Under the pieces are notes generated by a model. That model was not told the origin of the DNA. It saw nothing but the letters and a program-made list of their open reading frames with translations, and made no database searches. Below, piece by piece: positions 1 through 10,100 of a DNA stretch of 64,000 nucleotides (its first letter is position 1; the number at the start of each line of letters is the position of its first letter). Location of the stretch: assembly GCF_030317145.1 (NCBI RefSeq), contig NZ_JASZYE010000011.1, positions 1-64,000 of the forward strand, read 5' to 3'. A program made the translations under genes and the position numbers. The DNA is from Variovorax flavidus. GTDB lineage: Bacteria > Pseudomonadota > Gammaproteobacteria > Burkholderiales > Burkholderiaceae_C.

Positions 1-75
1 GTGTTTGAGCGAAGCGAGTTTGCGCGGACCCCGCCTGAAGCGAGCACTGCAGGGCAGCCCGAAGGGCCGGTGTAG
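1..75 (+). other. Short open end-fragment, possible repeat or gene 3' end
   Basis: Frame 1 is open from the window edge to a TAG at 73-75, reading VFERSEFARTPPEAS and a further ten residues. It could be the last codons of a rightward gene converging on the P450 gene, or part of a GC-rich intergenic repeat. The phrase GAGCGAAGCGAG and the low-complexity content favour the repeat. Nothing in it identifies a product. The remaining bases up to 132 show no feature. Confidence 0.2.
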
Positions 76-132
76 CGGGGTCGACCGGCCCGCACCGCCT
101 ACCGGGCGCCCCCACCAAAGGGCACGATCCCC

Positions 133-3100
133 CTAAGCCCCCGCCCAAACATCCAACACATACCGCTTCGCAGAAATCATCCCGTCCATCCAAGCGGCCC
201 CATCCTGCCCGTGCTCCCGCGCAATATCCGAGAGTGCACGCCGCACATCAGGCTCCATGCGCGACCCATCCCCGCACACATAGACGATCGCACCGTCGTC
301 AAGAAGCCGCCAGACATGCGCCCCGTGTTCGCGAATCAAGTCCTGCACATAGACCTTCCGCTCGCCCGCACGCGAGAACGCAGTGTGGAGTTGCGTCACC
401 CCGCTTCCCGCCCAGCCCTTGAGTTCGTCGGCGTAGATGAAATCCTGCTCCGGGTGACGGCATCCGAAGAAGAGCATGGCCTCGCCCGGTGCCGTGCCGT
501 TCGCGATCATCGCGGCGCGTTCCTGCAGAAACCCCCGGAAGGGCGCGAGCCCCGTGCCCGGCCCCACCATGATGACCGGGCGCGCCGGATCGTCCGGCAG
601 GCGGAAGCCCTCCGCCGTAGTTTCCCGCACCACCCCATGCACCATCTCGCCGGCCTGCGCGCGCGAGAGGAAGTTGGAGCAGACGCCTTCGAACTGCCCA
701 AGCCCCGAACGCGCAGGACCTGTCACCACCCCCACCGTCACGCTGCAACGTCCTCCATTGACCACCGGTGACGAAGAGATCGAGTAATAGCGCGGCGTGA
801 GCGGCGACAGCATTTCGAGGAACTGCGCGAACGGCAACTGGCAAGCCGGAAACTCCTCCAGCAGATCGAGAACCGACTTGCGCTTCTGCAACACCTCGCT
901 CTTGTAGAGCTGCGCCGAACTCTCGTCCGCGCCCGACAGCGCCACGAGCTTCGGCTTCGTGAAAGGACACTCCGTGTGCGCTGCAAGCTGCGCGATCTGC
1001 TTGCGCGTGGCAACGTCCTGCAGCTCCACATAGTCCCCCAGCAGGCGATCCACAGCGATCACTTCATCGACCGGCAATGCCGCCTTGCGCCCCGTCGCCG
1101 CATGCAGCCGCACATGCGCATTGCGATCGAAGCCGAATCGTGCCATCGCACGCTCCACCTGCGCCGGGCCGTTGCGCGGCACCACGCTCAGATGGTCCCC
1201 GGCACGGTAGCTGACGCCTTCCGGCAACTGCAATTCGACATGACGCGTCGACCGCGCTTCACCGGCATCACTGCCCGTGCTCTGCAACTCCCGGTTCTCG
1301 ATCACGCGCATCGGCACTGCGCCGAGCGCGTCGACCAGGGCGTTCTTCTGCGGCGGCGGCAGCTCTTCCAGCGTGTAGAGCGGCTCGCTTTGCGCGGGCG
1401 TGTCCGCGCCCAGCTTGAGGTCGAAGGCAGACGCCAGCGTCGGCCACAGCGCATCGCTCCAGTCCTGGAAGGCGCCGTCCATGTCCTCGCGCGCATCACC
1501 CTCGCCACGCGGATGCACGCGTGTCGCGCCGAGTGCGGCCAGACGCTCGTCGATGCGGCGCGGCACCGATTGATAGGTCGACGCCCAATCGGTATTGCCG
1601 CAGCCGAAGACCGTGAAGCGCACGCCGTTGAGCGAATCGTCCGCCTTGTCGAGCCAGCGATGGAACTCCGCCGCGTTGTCGGGCGCCGCGCCGTTGTACG
1701 ACGCGCAGACGATCGCGACCGCACCACTGGCAGGCAGGCGCTCGGCATAGTCGTCGAGCGAGGCGAGCTGGGTCGAGAAGCCGCGCATCTCGCCAGCCTC
1801 GGCCAACTGGCGGGCCAGATCCTCTGCCGTGCCCAGATTGGAGCCCTGCAGCACCAGCAGCGAAGTGCCGTGACGCGCGGCATGCGGCCTGGCAACCGCC
1901 GGCTTCTCCGCAGTGGCCTGCGCCGGTTGCACCGCTCCTTCGCTGCGCGACCGCGTCGCAGGGTCGCGCAGCACCGCCTTGATCCTGAAGCCTTCCGGCT
2001 TGATCGTCAGCGCTTCCTTGATCTTGAGCTGGTAGGCCGTGTGATCGACCAGCGTGAAGCGCTGCAGGATCATCCCCAGCGTCAGCACCGCCTCCTGCAG
2101 CGCAAACTGCCGCCCGATGCACGCACGCTGCCCGTTGCCGAAAGGCTTGAAGGCATTGACCGGCCGCTCCCGCTCGGCCTCGCGGCTGAAGTGGTCGGGG
2201 TTGAACCGGTCGGCGTCCTCGCCCCACACCGCCTTGTCGCGGTGCAGCGCCAGCGCATGCAGGATCACCATGTTGCGCCGCTTGATCGTGAACTGCCCGC
2301 CGATCGTCGTGTCCTCCCTCGCGGCCAACGCGATCGCCGGTGCGGTCGGGAACATGCGCAGCGATTCCTTCAGCACCTGCAGCATGTAGGTCAGCCGGTT
2401 CACCTGCGCATAGGTCGGCTTCACCGAAGGGTCGGGCCCCAGCACGTTGTCGACCTCGGCCTGCGCCTTGGCCATCGCTTCGGGGTTGTTCAGCAGGAAA
2501 TAGATGGCAAAGGACAGCAGCCCGCTCGTCGTCTCATGCCCCGCGATCAGGAACTCGATGCACTCGTCGCGGATCTGCCGGTCGTCCAGCCGCTCGCCGG
2601 TCTTCTTGTCGACGCCGGCGATCATGTAGCTCAGCAGGTCGGGCTTGGTCGCGATGTCGGCGCCGCTCTCGCGCCGCTCGCGCACGATGTCCTCCACCAT
2701 CTTGTGCATGTAGCGCACGTCCTTGCGCTGCTGGGCCAGCTCCTTCTTGAGCATGAACTCCTCCAGCGGAATGCCGCGCCGGTTCTGCACCGTCTCCAGC
2801 GTGCGCACCATCGCATCCACGAAAGGATGGAAGCCCTCGCGGTAGAAGGAATTGAAGCGGTAACCGAAGCCGCACAGGCCGATGGTGTCGAGCGTGAGCG
2901 CCGTCATGTCGCGCACCACGTCGATCTCCTCGTCGAAGTTCAGCCGCTCCCACTTGGTCACCAGCTGCTCCGCGATGTCCAGCATCATCGGGTGGTAGGC
3001 CTGCATCGCGCGCTGGCTGAAGTTCGCCAGCAGGATGTTGTGCGGCTTCGACCAGGTCGACTCGTGTGTGTCTGAGGTGAAGAGCCCGTGCGACAGCGCG

Positions 3101-3357
3101 CGCAGCCGGCGCAGCGTGCCCTTGGTGCTCTTGTCGAAGCGCTTCTCGTCGCACAGCTCGTCGGCCAGTGCGGCGGACGACACCACGATCACCGGCATGC
3201 CCGGCATGTCGAGCCAGTAGATGGCGCCGAGCTCCTGCGCGATCCGCCACATGTCCAGCACGGGCGATTCGGACCCGATCGACAGGATGTTGCCGACGAA
3301 GGGCTTCTTCGCCGGATGCGGAATCGGATACAGCGCGTTCTTGCCTGCCATGGTCAT
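133..3357 (-). CDS. Self-sufficient cytochrome P450 / NADPH-P450 reductase fusion (CYP102-like)
   Basis: The enzyme would oxidise a hydrophobic substrate with O2, taking electrons from NADPH through FAD and FMN within one polypeptide. The 1074 residues carry a heme domain (about 1-465) with the I-helix motif AGHETTS and the heme loop FGNGQRACIG (Cys about 413). FMN, FAD and NADPH modules follow, ending in DVWAGA, all collinear with P450 BM3 (about 1049 residues). By my alignment from memory, BM3 residues R47 and Y51, which anchor the fatty-acid carboxylate, correspond to M54 and V58 here. BM3 F87 is kept as F93. The gene is last in a leftward run TetR-binding protein-P450, divergent from an acyl-CoA ligase and carboxylase. 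The family call is firm and the substrate is unknown. Starting at Met3 is equally possible. Confidence 0.93.
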   Translation of the reverse strand: MTMAGKNALYPIPHPAKKPFVGNILSIGSESPVLDMWRIAQELGAIYWLDMPGMPVIVVSSAALADELCDEKRFDKSTKGTLRRLRALSHGLFTSDTHESTWSKPHNILLANFSQRAMQAYHPMMLDIAEQLVTKWERLNFDEEIDVVRDMTALTLDTIGLCGFGYRFNSFYREGFHPFVDAMVRTLETVQNRRGIPLEEFMLKKELAQQRKDVRYMHKMVEDIVRERRESGADIATKPDLLSYMIAGVDKKTGERLDDRQIRDECIEFLIAGHETTSGLLSFAIYFLLNNPEAMAKAQAEVDNVLGPDPSVKPTYAQVNRLTYMLQVLKESLRMFPTAPAIALAAREDTTIGGQFTIKRRNMVILHALALHRDKAVWGEDADRFNPDHFSREAERERPVNAFKPFGNGQRACIGRQFALQEAVLTLGMILQRFTLVDHTAYQLKIKEALTIKPEGFRIKAVLRDPATRSRSEGAVQPAQATAEKPAVARPHAARHGTSLLVLQGSNLGTAEDLARQLAEAGEMRGFSTQLASLDDYAERLPASGAVAIVCASYNGAAPDNAAEFHRWLDKADDSLNGVRFTVFGCGNTDWASTYQSVPRRIDERLAALGATRVHPRGEGDAREDMDGAFQDWSDALWPTLASAFDLKLGADTPAQSEPLYTLEELPPPQKNALVDALGAVPMRVIENRELQSTGSDAGEARSTRHVELQLPEGVSYRAGDHLSVVPRNGPAQVERAMARFGFDRNAHVRLHAATGRKAALPVDEVIAVDRLLGDYVELQDVATRKQIAQLAAHTECPFTKPKLVALSGADESSAQLYKSEVLQKRKSVLDLLEEFPACQLPFAQFLEMLSPLTPRYYSISSSPVVNGGRCSVTVGVVTGPARSGLGQFEGVCSNFLSRAQAGEMVHGVVRETTAEGFRLPDDPARPVIMVGPGTGLAPFRGFLQERAAMIANGTAPGEAMLFFGCRHPEQDFIYADELKGWAGSGVTQLHTAFSRAGERKVYVQDLIREHGAHVWRLLDDGAIVYVCGDGSRMEPDVRRALSDIAREHGQDGAAWMDGMISAKRYVLDVWAGA

Positions 3358-3447
3358 GCCCCTTGCTCGTGCCGATTGCGGACCGCGGGTGCGGGTCCCG
3401 CAGTATCTCGACGGCAGAGGGGGGCGGCAGGCCGGGGTATTCCCTTA

Positions 3448-4695
3448 TCAGGGACGCGGCATCTTGCAGTCCGTGCCTTGCGCGAGTTCGTTGCCGGTGT
3501 AGATCGCGTCGGTTCGGAAGCCGTAGTTCGTGCCTTCCCAGCCGACCTTCACCGTCTTGCCGTCGACCGGCGCGATGGTGTTGACCACCTGCGGCAGCAG
3601 CAGCTGATGGTCTTCGGCACGCATGCGGACCGGGCCGACCACGGAGTCGAAGCTCAGGTCCTCGAGTGCGAGGGCCACCTTGGGCGTGTCGGTGCTGCCG
3701 GCCTTGTTGATGGCGGCGGCCAGCAGGCGCGGCGTCATGTCGATGCGCGGCGCGAGGAAGTCCTTGCCGGTCTTGGCCTTGTAGCTCTTCGCGAGGGCAT
3801 CGACCTTGGGCGAATCGGCCTGGCCGGGATGCCATTCGGCGACCCAGGTCAACTGGCCGGTCTTGGCCTGCGACACGGCGAGCACCGTGCCCGGCACCGC
3901 GCCCGCGCTGTGGTTGAAGTAGCGCAGGTTGTAGCCCGCGTCGCCCGCTGCCTTGAGCAGCAGGGTCATGTCCTGGCCCCAGTTGCCGGTGATCACCGAG
4001 TCGGCGCCCGACTGCTTGACGTTGGCGAGGTAGGGAGCGAAGTCCTTCACCTTGCCGATGGGGTGCAGCGTCTCGCCGACGAACTGGATGTCGGGCCGCG
4101 CGAGGCCGACCAGTTGCCGGCCGTAGGTGGCCCATTGCTTGCCGTGGGCGTAGTCCTGGTTGAGCAGGTACACCTTCTTCACGTCCGGCGTCTTCTTGAT
4201 GTAGTTGGCGATCGCCTTCATCTTCATCGCCGTGTTCGCATCGGTCTGGAAGTGCCAGAAGCTGCACGACTTGCCCGTGAGCTCGGGGTCGATCGACGAA
4301 TGGTTCAGCACCAGCAGTTCCTTGCCGGGGTTGCGCTGGTTCCAGCGGTTCACTGCCTGCACCAGCGCACTCACCACCGACGAGCCGGAGCCGCCCGTGA
4401 CGATGGCACGCGCGCCCTGGTCGATGGCCGCCTGCAGCGCGCTCTGGCTCTCCTGTGCCGAGAGCTTGCTGTCGAACTGCAGCAACTGGAGCTTGGTGCC
4501 GCCGAGCACGCCGCCCTTGGCGTTGATGTCCTCGATGGCGTATTGCGTGTGCGTGAGCATCAGCTCGCCCACGTTCGCGAAGGGGCCGGAGAGCGGGTCG
4601 ATGTAGGCGATCTTGTAGGTCTGCTGGGCGTGAGCGGCACCGGCCGAGAGGAGGACGGCGGCCGCGACGGGCGCGAGCAGGCTGGGGAACTTCAT
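3448..4695 (-). CDS. ABC transporter substrate-binding protein, branched-chain amino acid (LivJ) type
   Basis: A periplasmic ligand-binding protein of 415 residues that should deliver a small molecule to an ABC importer. It begins with a Sec signal peptide (MKFPSLLAPVAAAV, cleavage near AHA-QQ). The mature start YKIAYIDPLSGPFANVG is typical of Peripla_BP_6 proteins. The ATG at 4695 was chosen because the signal peptide begins there and the TetR gene ends 47 bp upstream; the frame stays open further upstream without a plausible start. No permease or ATPase genes are in the window, so it is an orphan here. Its place between the TetR and P450 genes suggests the ligand is a substrate or precursor for the P450/ligase/carboxylase set. 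Family members also bind aromatic and hydrophobic acids. Confidence 0.88.
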   Translation of the reverse strand: MKFPSLLAPVAAAVLLSAGAAHAQQTYKIAYIDPLSGPFANVGELMLTHTQYAIEDINAKGGVLGGTKLQLLQFDSKLSAQESQSALQAAIDQGARAIVTGGSGSSVVSALVQAVNRWNQRNPGKELLVLNHSSIDPELTGKSCSFWHFQTDANTAMKMKAIANYIKKTPDVKKVYLLNQDYAHGKQWATYGRQLVGLARPDIQFVGETLHPIGKVKDFAPYLANVKQSGADSVITGNWGQDMTLLLKAAGDAGYNLRYFNHSAGAVPGTVLAVSQAKTGQLTWVAEWHPGQADSPKVDALAKSYKAKTGKDFLAPRIDMTPRLLAAAINKAGSTDTPKVALALEDLSFDSVVGPVRMRAEDHQLLLPQVVNTIAPVDGKTVKVGWEGTNYGFRTDAIYTGNELAQGTDCKMPRP

Positions 4696-4742
4696 GGACT
4701 GTCTCCGTAAGGGTGAGGGGAGGGATGAAGGATGGGCGGCGC

Positions 4743-5435
4743 TCAGCTGCCGCGCTCGCGCAGGCCCAGCACGCGCCAGGCCAGGCGCGACAACTCGGCC
4801 ACCACTTCGTCGGGCGAGAGGCGGCCGTCGGGCCGATACCAGCTGTAGAGGAAGCCCGGCAGGCTCAGAGCGGCAAAGGCCGTGATCTTGGTTTCGCCGA
4901 AGTCCAGGTCGCCATCGCGCCGTGCCTCTTCGAGCAGCGGAAAGAGCTGGTCGTAGAAGTGATGCGCGAGCTTCTTCTGCGCGTCGAGGTACTCCGGGCG
5001 GTAGACCTGCGGCTCCTTGTAGGCAAAGAAGGCGCAAGGATGGTGCGCCACTGTCGCGCGGATCAGCCGCTCGATGCCTTCCTTGACCTTCTCCACCGCG
5101 GGGCGCGTGTCGCCGGCGGCGAAGTCCATCGCGGTGAAGCAGTCGACCGCCGGGCGCCACGACAGGGTCTCGAAGATCTCCTGCTTGTCGCGGAAGTAGT
5201 AGTAGACGAAGGGCTTCGTGGCATCGAGCGCGCGCACGATCTGCGCCATCGTCGTGTTGGCGTAGCCCTGTGCCGCGAAGAGCTGTGCGGCGGCCTGCAG
5301 GATGCGCTCCCGCTGCACGTCGGTGCCGGCCGTGGCTGCGCGCTGGCGGCCCGTGCCTTGCGGCAGATCGGTCCTCGTGAAGTGCGTATCGCCGAGCCCA
5401 GAGGGTTTGTGCGGTGTCGCCGAAGTTATACCCAT
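4743..5435 (-). CDS. TetR/AcrR family transcriptional regulator
   Basis: One-component repressor of about 230 residues. The N-terminal helix-turn-helix runs from RERILQAAAQLFAAQGY through TTMAQIVRALDATKPFVYYY, a textbook TetR DNA-binding domain. A helical ligand-binding domain follows. The chosen ATG lies inside a perfect 12-bp palindrome and has no clear Shine-Dalgarno, so the true start may be elsewhere; the frame is open upstream to 5519. It heads the leftward unit (regulator, binding protein, P450) and is divergent from the acyl-CoA ligase gene 74 bp away. It is therefore the obvious candidate to control both arms, with an acyl-CoA or related lipid as inducer; that is inference. Confidence 0.85.
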   Translation of the reverse strand: MGITSATPHKPSGLGDTHFTRTDLPQGTGRQRAATAGTDVQRERILQAAAQLFAAQGYANTTMAQIVRALDATKPFVYYYFRDKQEIFETLSWRPAVDCFTAMDFAAGDTRPAVEKVKEGIERLIRATVAHHPCAFFAYKEPQVYRPEYLDAQKKLAHHFYDQLFPLLEEARRDGDLDFGETKITAFAALSLPGFLYSWYRPDGRLSPDEVVAELSRLAWRVLGLRERGS

Positions 5436-5440
5436 GGGTA
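5429..5440. promoter_or_regulatory. 12-bp perfect palindrome, candidate TetR operator
   Basis: TACCCATGGGTA reads the same on both strands. It sits between the TetR gene and the acyl-CoA ligase gene and covers the proposed TetR start codon. TetR repressors usually bind such dyads in the divergent region beside their own gene. The symmetry is plain in the sequence; the function is inference. Confidence 0.45.
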
Positions 5441-5509
5441 GGATTGTTGGTGCACCATGCGGCGATGGCAAGCGGCCAGCCCTATCGATAACCCTGTGAG
5501 AGTGACGCC

Positions 5510-7123
5510 ATGGAGACAACCCAGCTTCCCGACCGCCCCCAGCAACCGCTGCACGAGTACCTGCGCACGCATGCGCGCGAGCGGGGCGACCATCCGGCCT
5601 GCGTCTGGTACGGACGATCCCTCAGCTACGCCGAGCTGGACGCCGCCAGCGATGCCTTCGCTGCCAGGCTGCAGGCCATCGGCGTGCGCAAGGGTGATCC
5701 GGTGGTGCTCTTCCTCAACAACTGCCCGCAGTACCTGGCGGCCCACTACGGCATCCAGAAGATCGGTGCCATCGTGTGCCCGAGCGGCCCGCTCAACAAG
5801 GAGCATGAGCTGGCCTACCAGGTCAATGACCTGAAGGCGCGCGTGATCGTCGCCGCCTCGTCGCTGATGCCGGTGGTCGACAAGGTTCGCGCGGCGAGCG
5901 CGCTCGAACACGTGTTCGTCGTGCACTACGCCGACCTGCTGCCGGCGACGACGACGATCGACATGCCCGCCGATCTCGCCGCAGCGCAGCGCGAACCACG
6001 CAACGTGCCCTCGGATTGCGAAGACTTCCTGGCCGTCACGAAGACCGGCCAGCGCCCGACGCCGGTCGAAGTCTCCCTCGACGACGTGGCGTTGATGACC
6101 TACACCTCCGGCACCACTGGCTTGCCCAAGGGCGCGATGCTGAGCTACGGCAACGCGCTCTTCAAGACGCGCGCCGCCGCCGATTGCAATGGCGTGACCG
6201 GCAGCGACGTGCTGTTGTCGATCGCGCCGCTCTATCACATCGCCGGCATGCTGATGGGCGTCAACGTGCCGGTGTTCACCGGCGCGACCTCGGTGCTGCT
6301 GCATCGCTTCGAGCCCCGCGCCGCGCTGCAGGCGATCGACCGCTACAAGGTGAGCTGGTGGTACAGCATCGCACCGATGAACGTGGCCTGCATGCAGGTG
6401 GAAGGCATCGCGGGCTTCGATCTGTCGAGCCTGCGCATGAACCCCGTCACGAGCTTCGGCATCACCTTCACCGAGCCGCTGGCGCAGCAATGGCGTGGCT
6501 TCGCGAACAACTGCAGCTCCTTCGAAGCGGCCTACGGCCTCAGCGAGACACACACCTGCGATACCTACACCCCGCACCATGCGCCGCGCTGGGGAACGCA
6601 GGGCATCGCGGTGCCGGGCGTGACGATCCGCATCATCGACACCGACACGGGCGAGGACAAGCCGGTGGGCGAGGTGGGCGAGATCGTGCTCACGAGCGCG
6701 GGCTCCTTTAAGGGCTACTGGAACAAGCCCGAAGCCACTGCCGCAACCCTGCGCAATGGCTGGGTGCACACCGGCGACATGGGCAAGCTGGATGCTGACG
6801 GCTACCTCACCTTCATCGGCCGCTTCAAGGAAATGATCAAGGTCTCGGGCTACAGCGTGTTCCCCGAGGAAGTGGAGACCATCCTCATCAAGCATCCCGC
6901 CGTGGCGCAGGCCGCGGTCATTGCGCAGCCCGATGCGGACAAGGGCGAGGTGGTCAAGGCCTTCATCGTGAGGAAGCCGGGCGCCGAACTCGATGCCGAT
7001 GCATTGGTCGCCTGGTCGCGCGAGAACATGGCCAGCTACAAGGCGCCGCGCGCGGTGCGCTTCATCGACGCACTGCCCACCACCGGCGCCGGCAAGGTAC
7101 TGCGCCGCCTTTTGAAAGATTGA
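5510..7123 (+). CDS. Acyl-CoA synthetase (AMP-dependent ligase)
   Basis: An ANL-superfamily adenylating enzyme of 537 residues that should activate a carboxylic acid with ATP and CoA to the acyl-CoA. The phosphate-binding loop YTSGTTGLPKG starts at about residue 198. The adenylate-binding segment AYGLSETH follows. The TGD motif (Asp about 423) is followed by FIGRFKEMIKVSGYSVFPEEVE, the hinge into the C-terminal domain. The catalytic Lys lies in GAGKVLRR (about 529). Length and motifs fit medium- or long-chain fatty acid and aryl-CoA ligases, so the substrate cannot be fixed. The downstream acyl-CoA carboxylase starts only 4 bp after the stop, implying translational coupling and a shared pathway in which this enzyme supplies the acyl-CoA. 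Confidence 0.92.
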   Translation: METTQLPDRPQQPLHEYLRTHARERGDHPACVWYGRSLSYAELDAASDAFAARLQAIGVRKGDPVVLFLNNCPQYLAAHYGIQKIGAIVCPSGPLNKEHELAYQVNDLKARVIVAASSLMPVVDKVRAASALEHVFVVHYADLLPATTTIDMPADLAAAQREPRNVPSDCEDFLAVTKTGQRPTPVEVSLDDVALMTYTSGTTGLPKGAMLSYGNALFKTRAAADCNGVTGSDVLLSIAPLYHIAGMLMGVNVPVFTGATSVLLHRFEPRAALQAIDRYKVSWWYSIAPMNVACMQVEGIAGFDLSSLRMNPVTSFGITFTEPLAQQWRGFANNCSSFEAAYGLSETHTCDTYTPHHAPRWGTQGIAVPGVTIRIIDTDTGEDKPVGEVGEIVLTSAGSFKGYWNKPEATAATLRNGWVHTGDMGKLDADGYLTFIGRFKEMIKVSGYSVFPEEVETILIKHPAVAQAAVIAQPDADKGEVVKAFIVRKPGAELDADALVAWSRENMASYKAPRAVRFIDALPTTGAGKVLRRLLKD

Positions 7124-7127
7124 ACGG

Positions 7128-10100
7128 ATGATGAAGAAGGTCCTGATTGCCAACCGCGGCGAGATCGCGGTGCGGCTGGTGCGCGCGCTGCGCGATCTCG
7201 GCATCGCGAGCGTTGCCGTCCATGCGAAGGACGATGCCGCCGCCCTGCACGTGCAGTTGGCCGATACGGCCGTCGCGCTAGACGCGACCGGCCCTTCCGC
7301 TTACCTCGACACGGCAGCGCTCATTGCGATTGCACGCGATCACGGATGCGATGCGGTGCACCCTGGCTATGGCTTCCTGAGCGAGCGTGCCGACTTCGCG
7401 CAGGCCTGCGCGGATGCGGGCCTGCGCTTCATCGGCCCGACGCCGGAGCAGCTTGCGCTGTTCGGCGACAAGGCGCGTGCGCGTGCGCTCGCCCAGAAGT
7501 GCGATGTGCCGGTGATGCCGGGCAGCGCCGGTGCGGTGACCCTGGCCGAGGCGCAGGCATTCTTCGCCGTGCAGCAGGCAGAAGGTGCCGGCGTGATGGT
7601 CAAGGCCATCGGCGGTGGCGGCGGGCGCGGCATGCGGGCCGTGCTGAACGCGGCCGACCTGCCCGAAGCGCACGCGCGCTGCATGTCCGAAGCCAAGGCG
7701 GCCTTTGGCGTCGAAGGCGTCTACGTCGAGCGCCTGATGCGCAATGCGCGGCACATCGAAGTGCAGGTGTTGGGCGACGGTCATGCGGTGGCGAGCCTTG
7801 GCGAGCGCGAGTGCACGTTGCAGCGGCGCTTCCAGAAGCTGGTCGAGATCGCGCCGAGTCCTTCGTTGCCCGACGCGCTGCGCGAGCAGGTCACGCAAGC
7901 GGCGCTGCGCATGGCAAAGGCCGTGGGCTATCAAAGCCTGGGCACTTTCGAATTCCTGGTCGACGAACATTCGACGACGCTGCCCTACGTGTTCATCGAG
8001 GCCAATCCGCGCCTGCAGGTCGAGCACACGGTGACGGAGGCCGTCACGGGGCTGGACCTCGTCCAGCTCCAGATCGGCGTCGCGAACGGCCAGACGCTGG
8101 CGGACCTGGGCATCGACACGCAACGCACTGCGGCGCAGCGCGGCTTCGCGGTGCAGTGGCGCATCAATGCCGAGACTCTGGATGCGCAAGGCAATGCACG
8201 GCCTTCGGGCGGGTCGCTGGCGCGCTTCGACCTGCCGGCGGGGCCGGGTGTGCGTGTCGACTCGCACGGCTACGCGGGCCTCGCACCCTCGCCGCATTAC
8301 GACACGCTGCTGGCCAAGTTGATCGTTCATTCGTCGTCGCCGCGCTTCGCGGACGTGGTGCGGCGTTCGCTGCGCGCGCTGGAGGAATGCCACATCGACG
8401 GCATCGCGACCAACCTGGCATTGCTGCGTGCGATCGGCACGCGGCCCGAGTTCGAGACGCAGGCGGTGCATACGCGCTTCGTGGAGGCGCATCTCGCCGA
8501 TCTGCTGGCGGCTGCCGCGCACATCGACGACGCGGCGTTGAAGGTCGCCCGACCCTCCGCATTCCGGAGCGAGGCACCGGCAGCATCGCAGGACGACGAG
8601 GACGGACTCGTCGTCAAGGCGCCGATGCCCGCCAAGCTGGTGCAGCTCGAAGTGGATGTCGGCGACATCGTGCCGGCGGGGGCGCAGCTCGGGGTGCTCG
8701 AAGCGATGAAGATGGAGCATCTGCTGCATGCGCCGGCCGCGGGTCGCGTGGTCGCCTTGATGGCGCAGCCCGGCGACTATCTGGTCGAAGGGCAGTCGCT
8801 GGTGAAGCTGGAGGCGGTCGACGCGCACGCGGTCGAAGCCGAGGCGCATGCCGAACGTGACCTCGACGAGATCCGCCCCGATCTCCAGAAGGTCATCGAC
8901 CGCCACGCCCCGACGCTCGATGCGAACCGGCCCGCTGCGGTGGCTAAGCGCAACGCGCAGGGCGGCCGCACCGCACGCGCCAACATCGCCGACCTGTGCG
9001 AACTGGCCGACGATCCCGGCAACTTCACTGAATACGGCGCGCTCGCCATCGCCGCGCAGACTCGCCGCCGCACGCTGGAGGATCTGATCGCCAACACGCC
9101 GGCCGACGGCATGGTGACCGGCATCGGCAGCATCAACGCGAAGCAGTTCGGCCCCGAGAAGTCGCGCTGCGTGGTCATGTCCTACGACTACACCGTGCTC
9201 GCGGGCACGCAGGGCATGCGCAACCATCACAAGACCGATCGCATGCTGGGCATCGCGCACCAGCTGCAATTGCCGGTGGTGCTGTTCGCCGAAGGCGGCG
9301 GCGGCCGGCCCGGCGATACCGACATGCCGATCGTCGCGGGACTCAACAACCACACCTTCAGCCAGTTCGCGGCGCTGTCGGGCAAGGTGCCGGTGGTCGG
9401 CATCGTGCATGGGCGCTGCTTCGCGGGCAACGCGGCGCTGCTGGGTTGCACGGACGTGATCATCGCGACCGAGGCCAGCAACATCGGCATGAGCGGCCCG
9501 GCGATGATCGAGGGCGGCGGCCTCGGCACCTTTGCGCCGGAGCAGATCGGCCCCAGCAGCGTGCAGTCGCGCAATGGCGTGATCGACATCCTCGTGAAGG
9601 ACGAGGCGCATGCCGTCGCTGCCGCCAAACAGTACATCTCGTACTTCCAGGGACCGACGACGGATTGGGAATGTGCCGACCAGCGCGCCTTGCGGCACGC
9701 GGTGCCCGAGAACCGGCTGCGCGTCTACGACGTGCGCGCCGCGATGCGGGGCGTCGTCGACACGGGCTCGATGCTCGAACTGCGCGCGGGCTTCGGCGCC
9801 GGCATCGTGACGGCGCTGGCCCGCATCGAAGGCAAGCCTGTGGGCCTGCTCGCGAACAACCCGCACCATCTCGGCGGCGCGATCGACGTGGAGGCTGCCG
9901 ACAAGGCCGCGCGCTTCATGCAGCTCTGCAACGCGCACGGCCTGCCGCTGGTGTCGCTCTGCGACACGCCGGGCTTCATGGTCGGCCCCGAGATCGAGGC
10001 GCAGGCGCAGGTGCGCCATGTGTGCCGCATGTTCATGGTCGCATCGCACCTGCGAGTGCCGTACTTCGCGGTGGTGCTGCGCAAGGGCTACGGGCTCGGC

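Noticed and set aside
976..3075. A 699-codon plus-strand frame inside the P450 gene
   Set aside because: The opposite strand encodes an unmistakable CYP102 enzyme; this frame is Arg/His-rich with no motif.
4696..5160. Upstream extension of the LivJ-type binding protein frame
   Set aside because: It would run through the TetR gene and place the signal peptide in the middle of the protein; the ATG at 4695 is the natural start.
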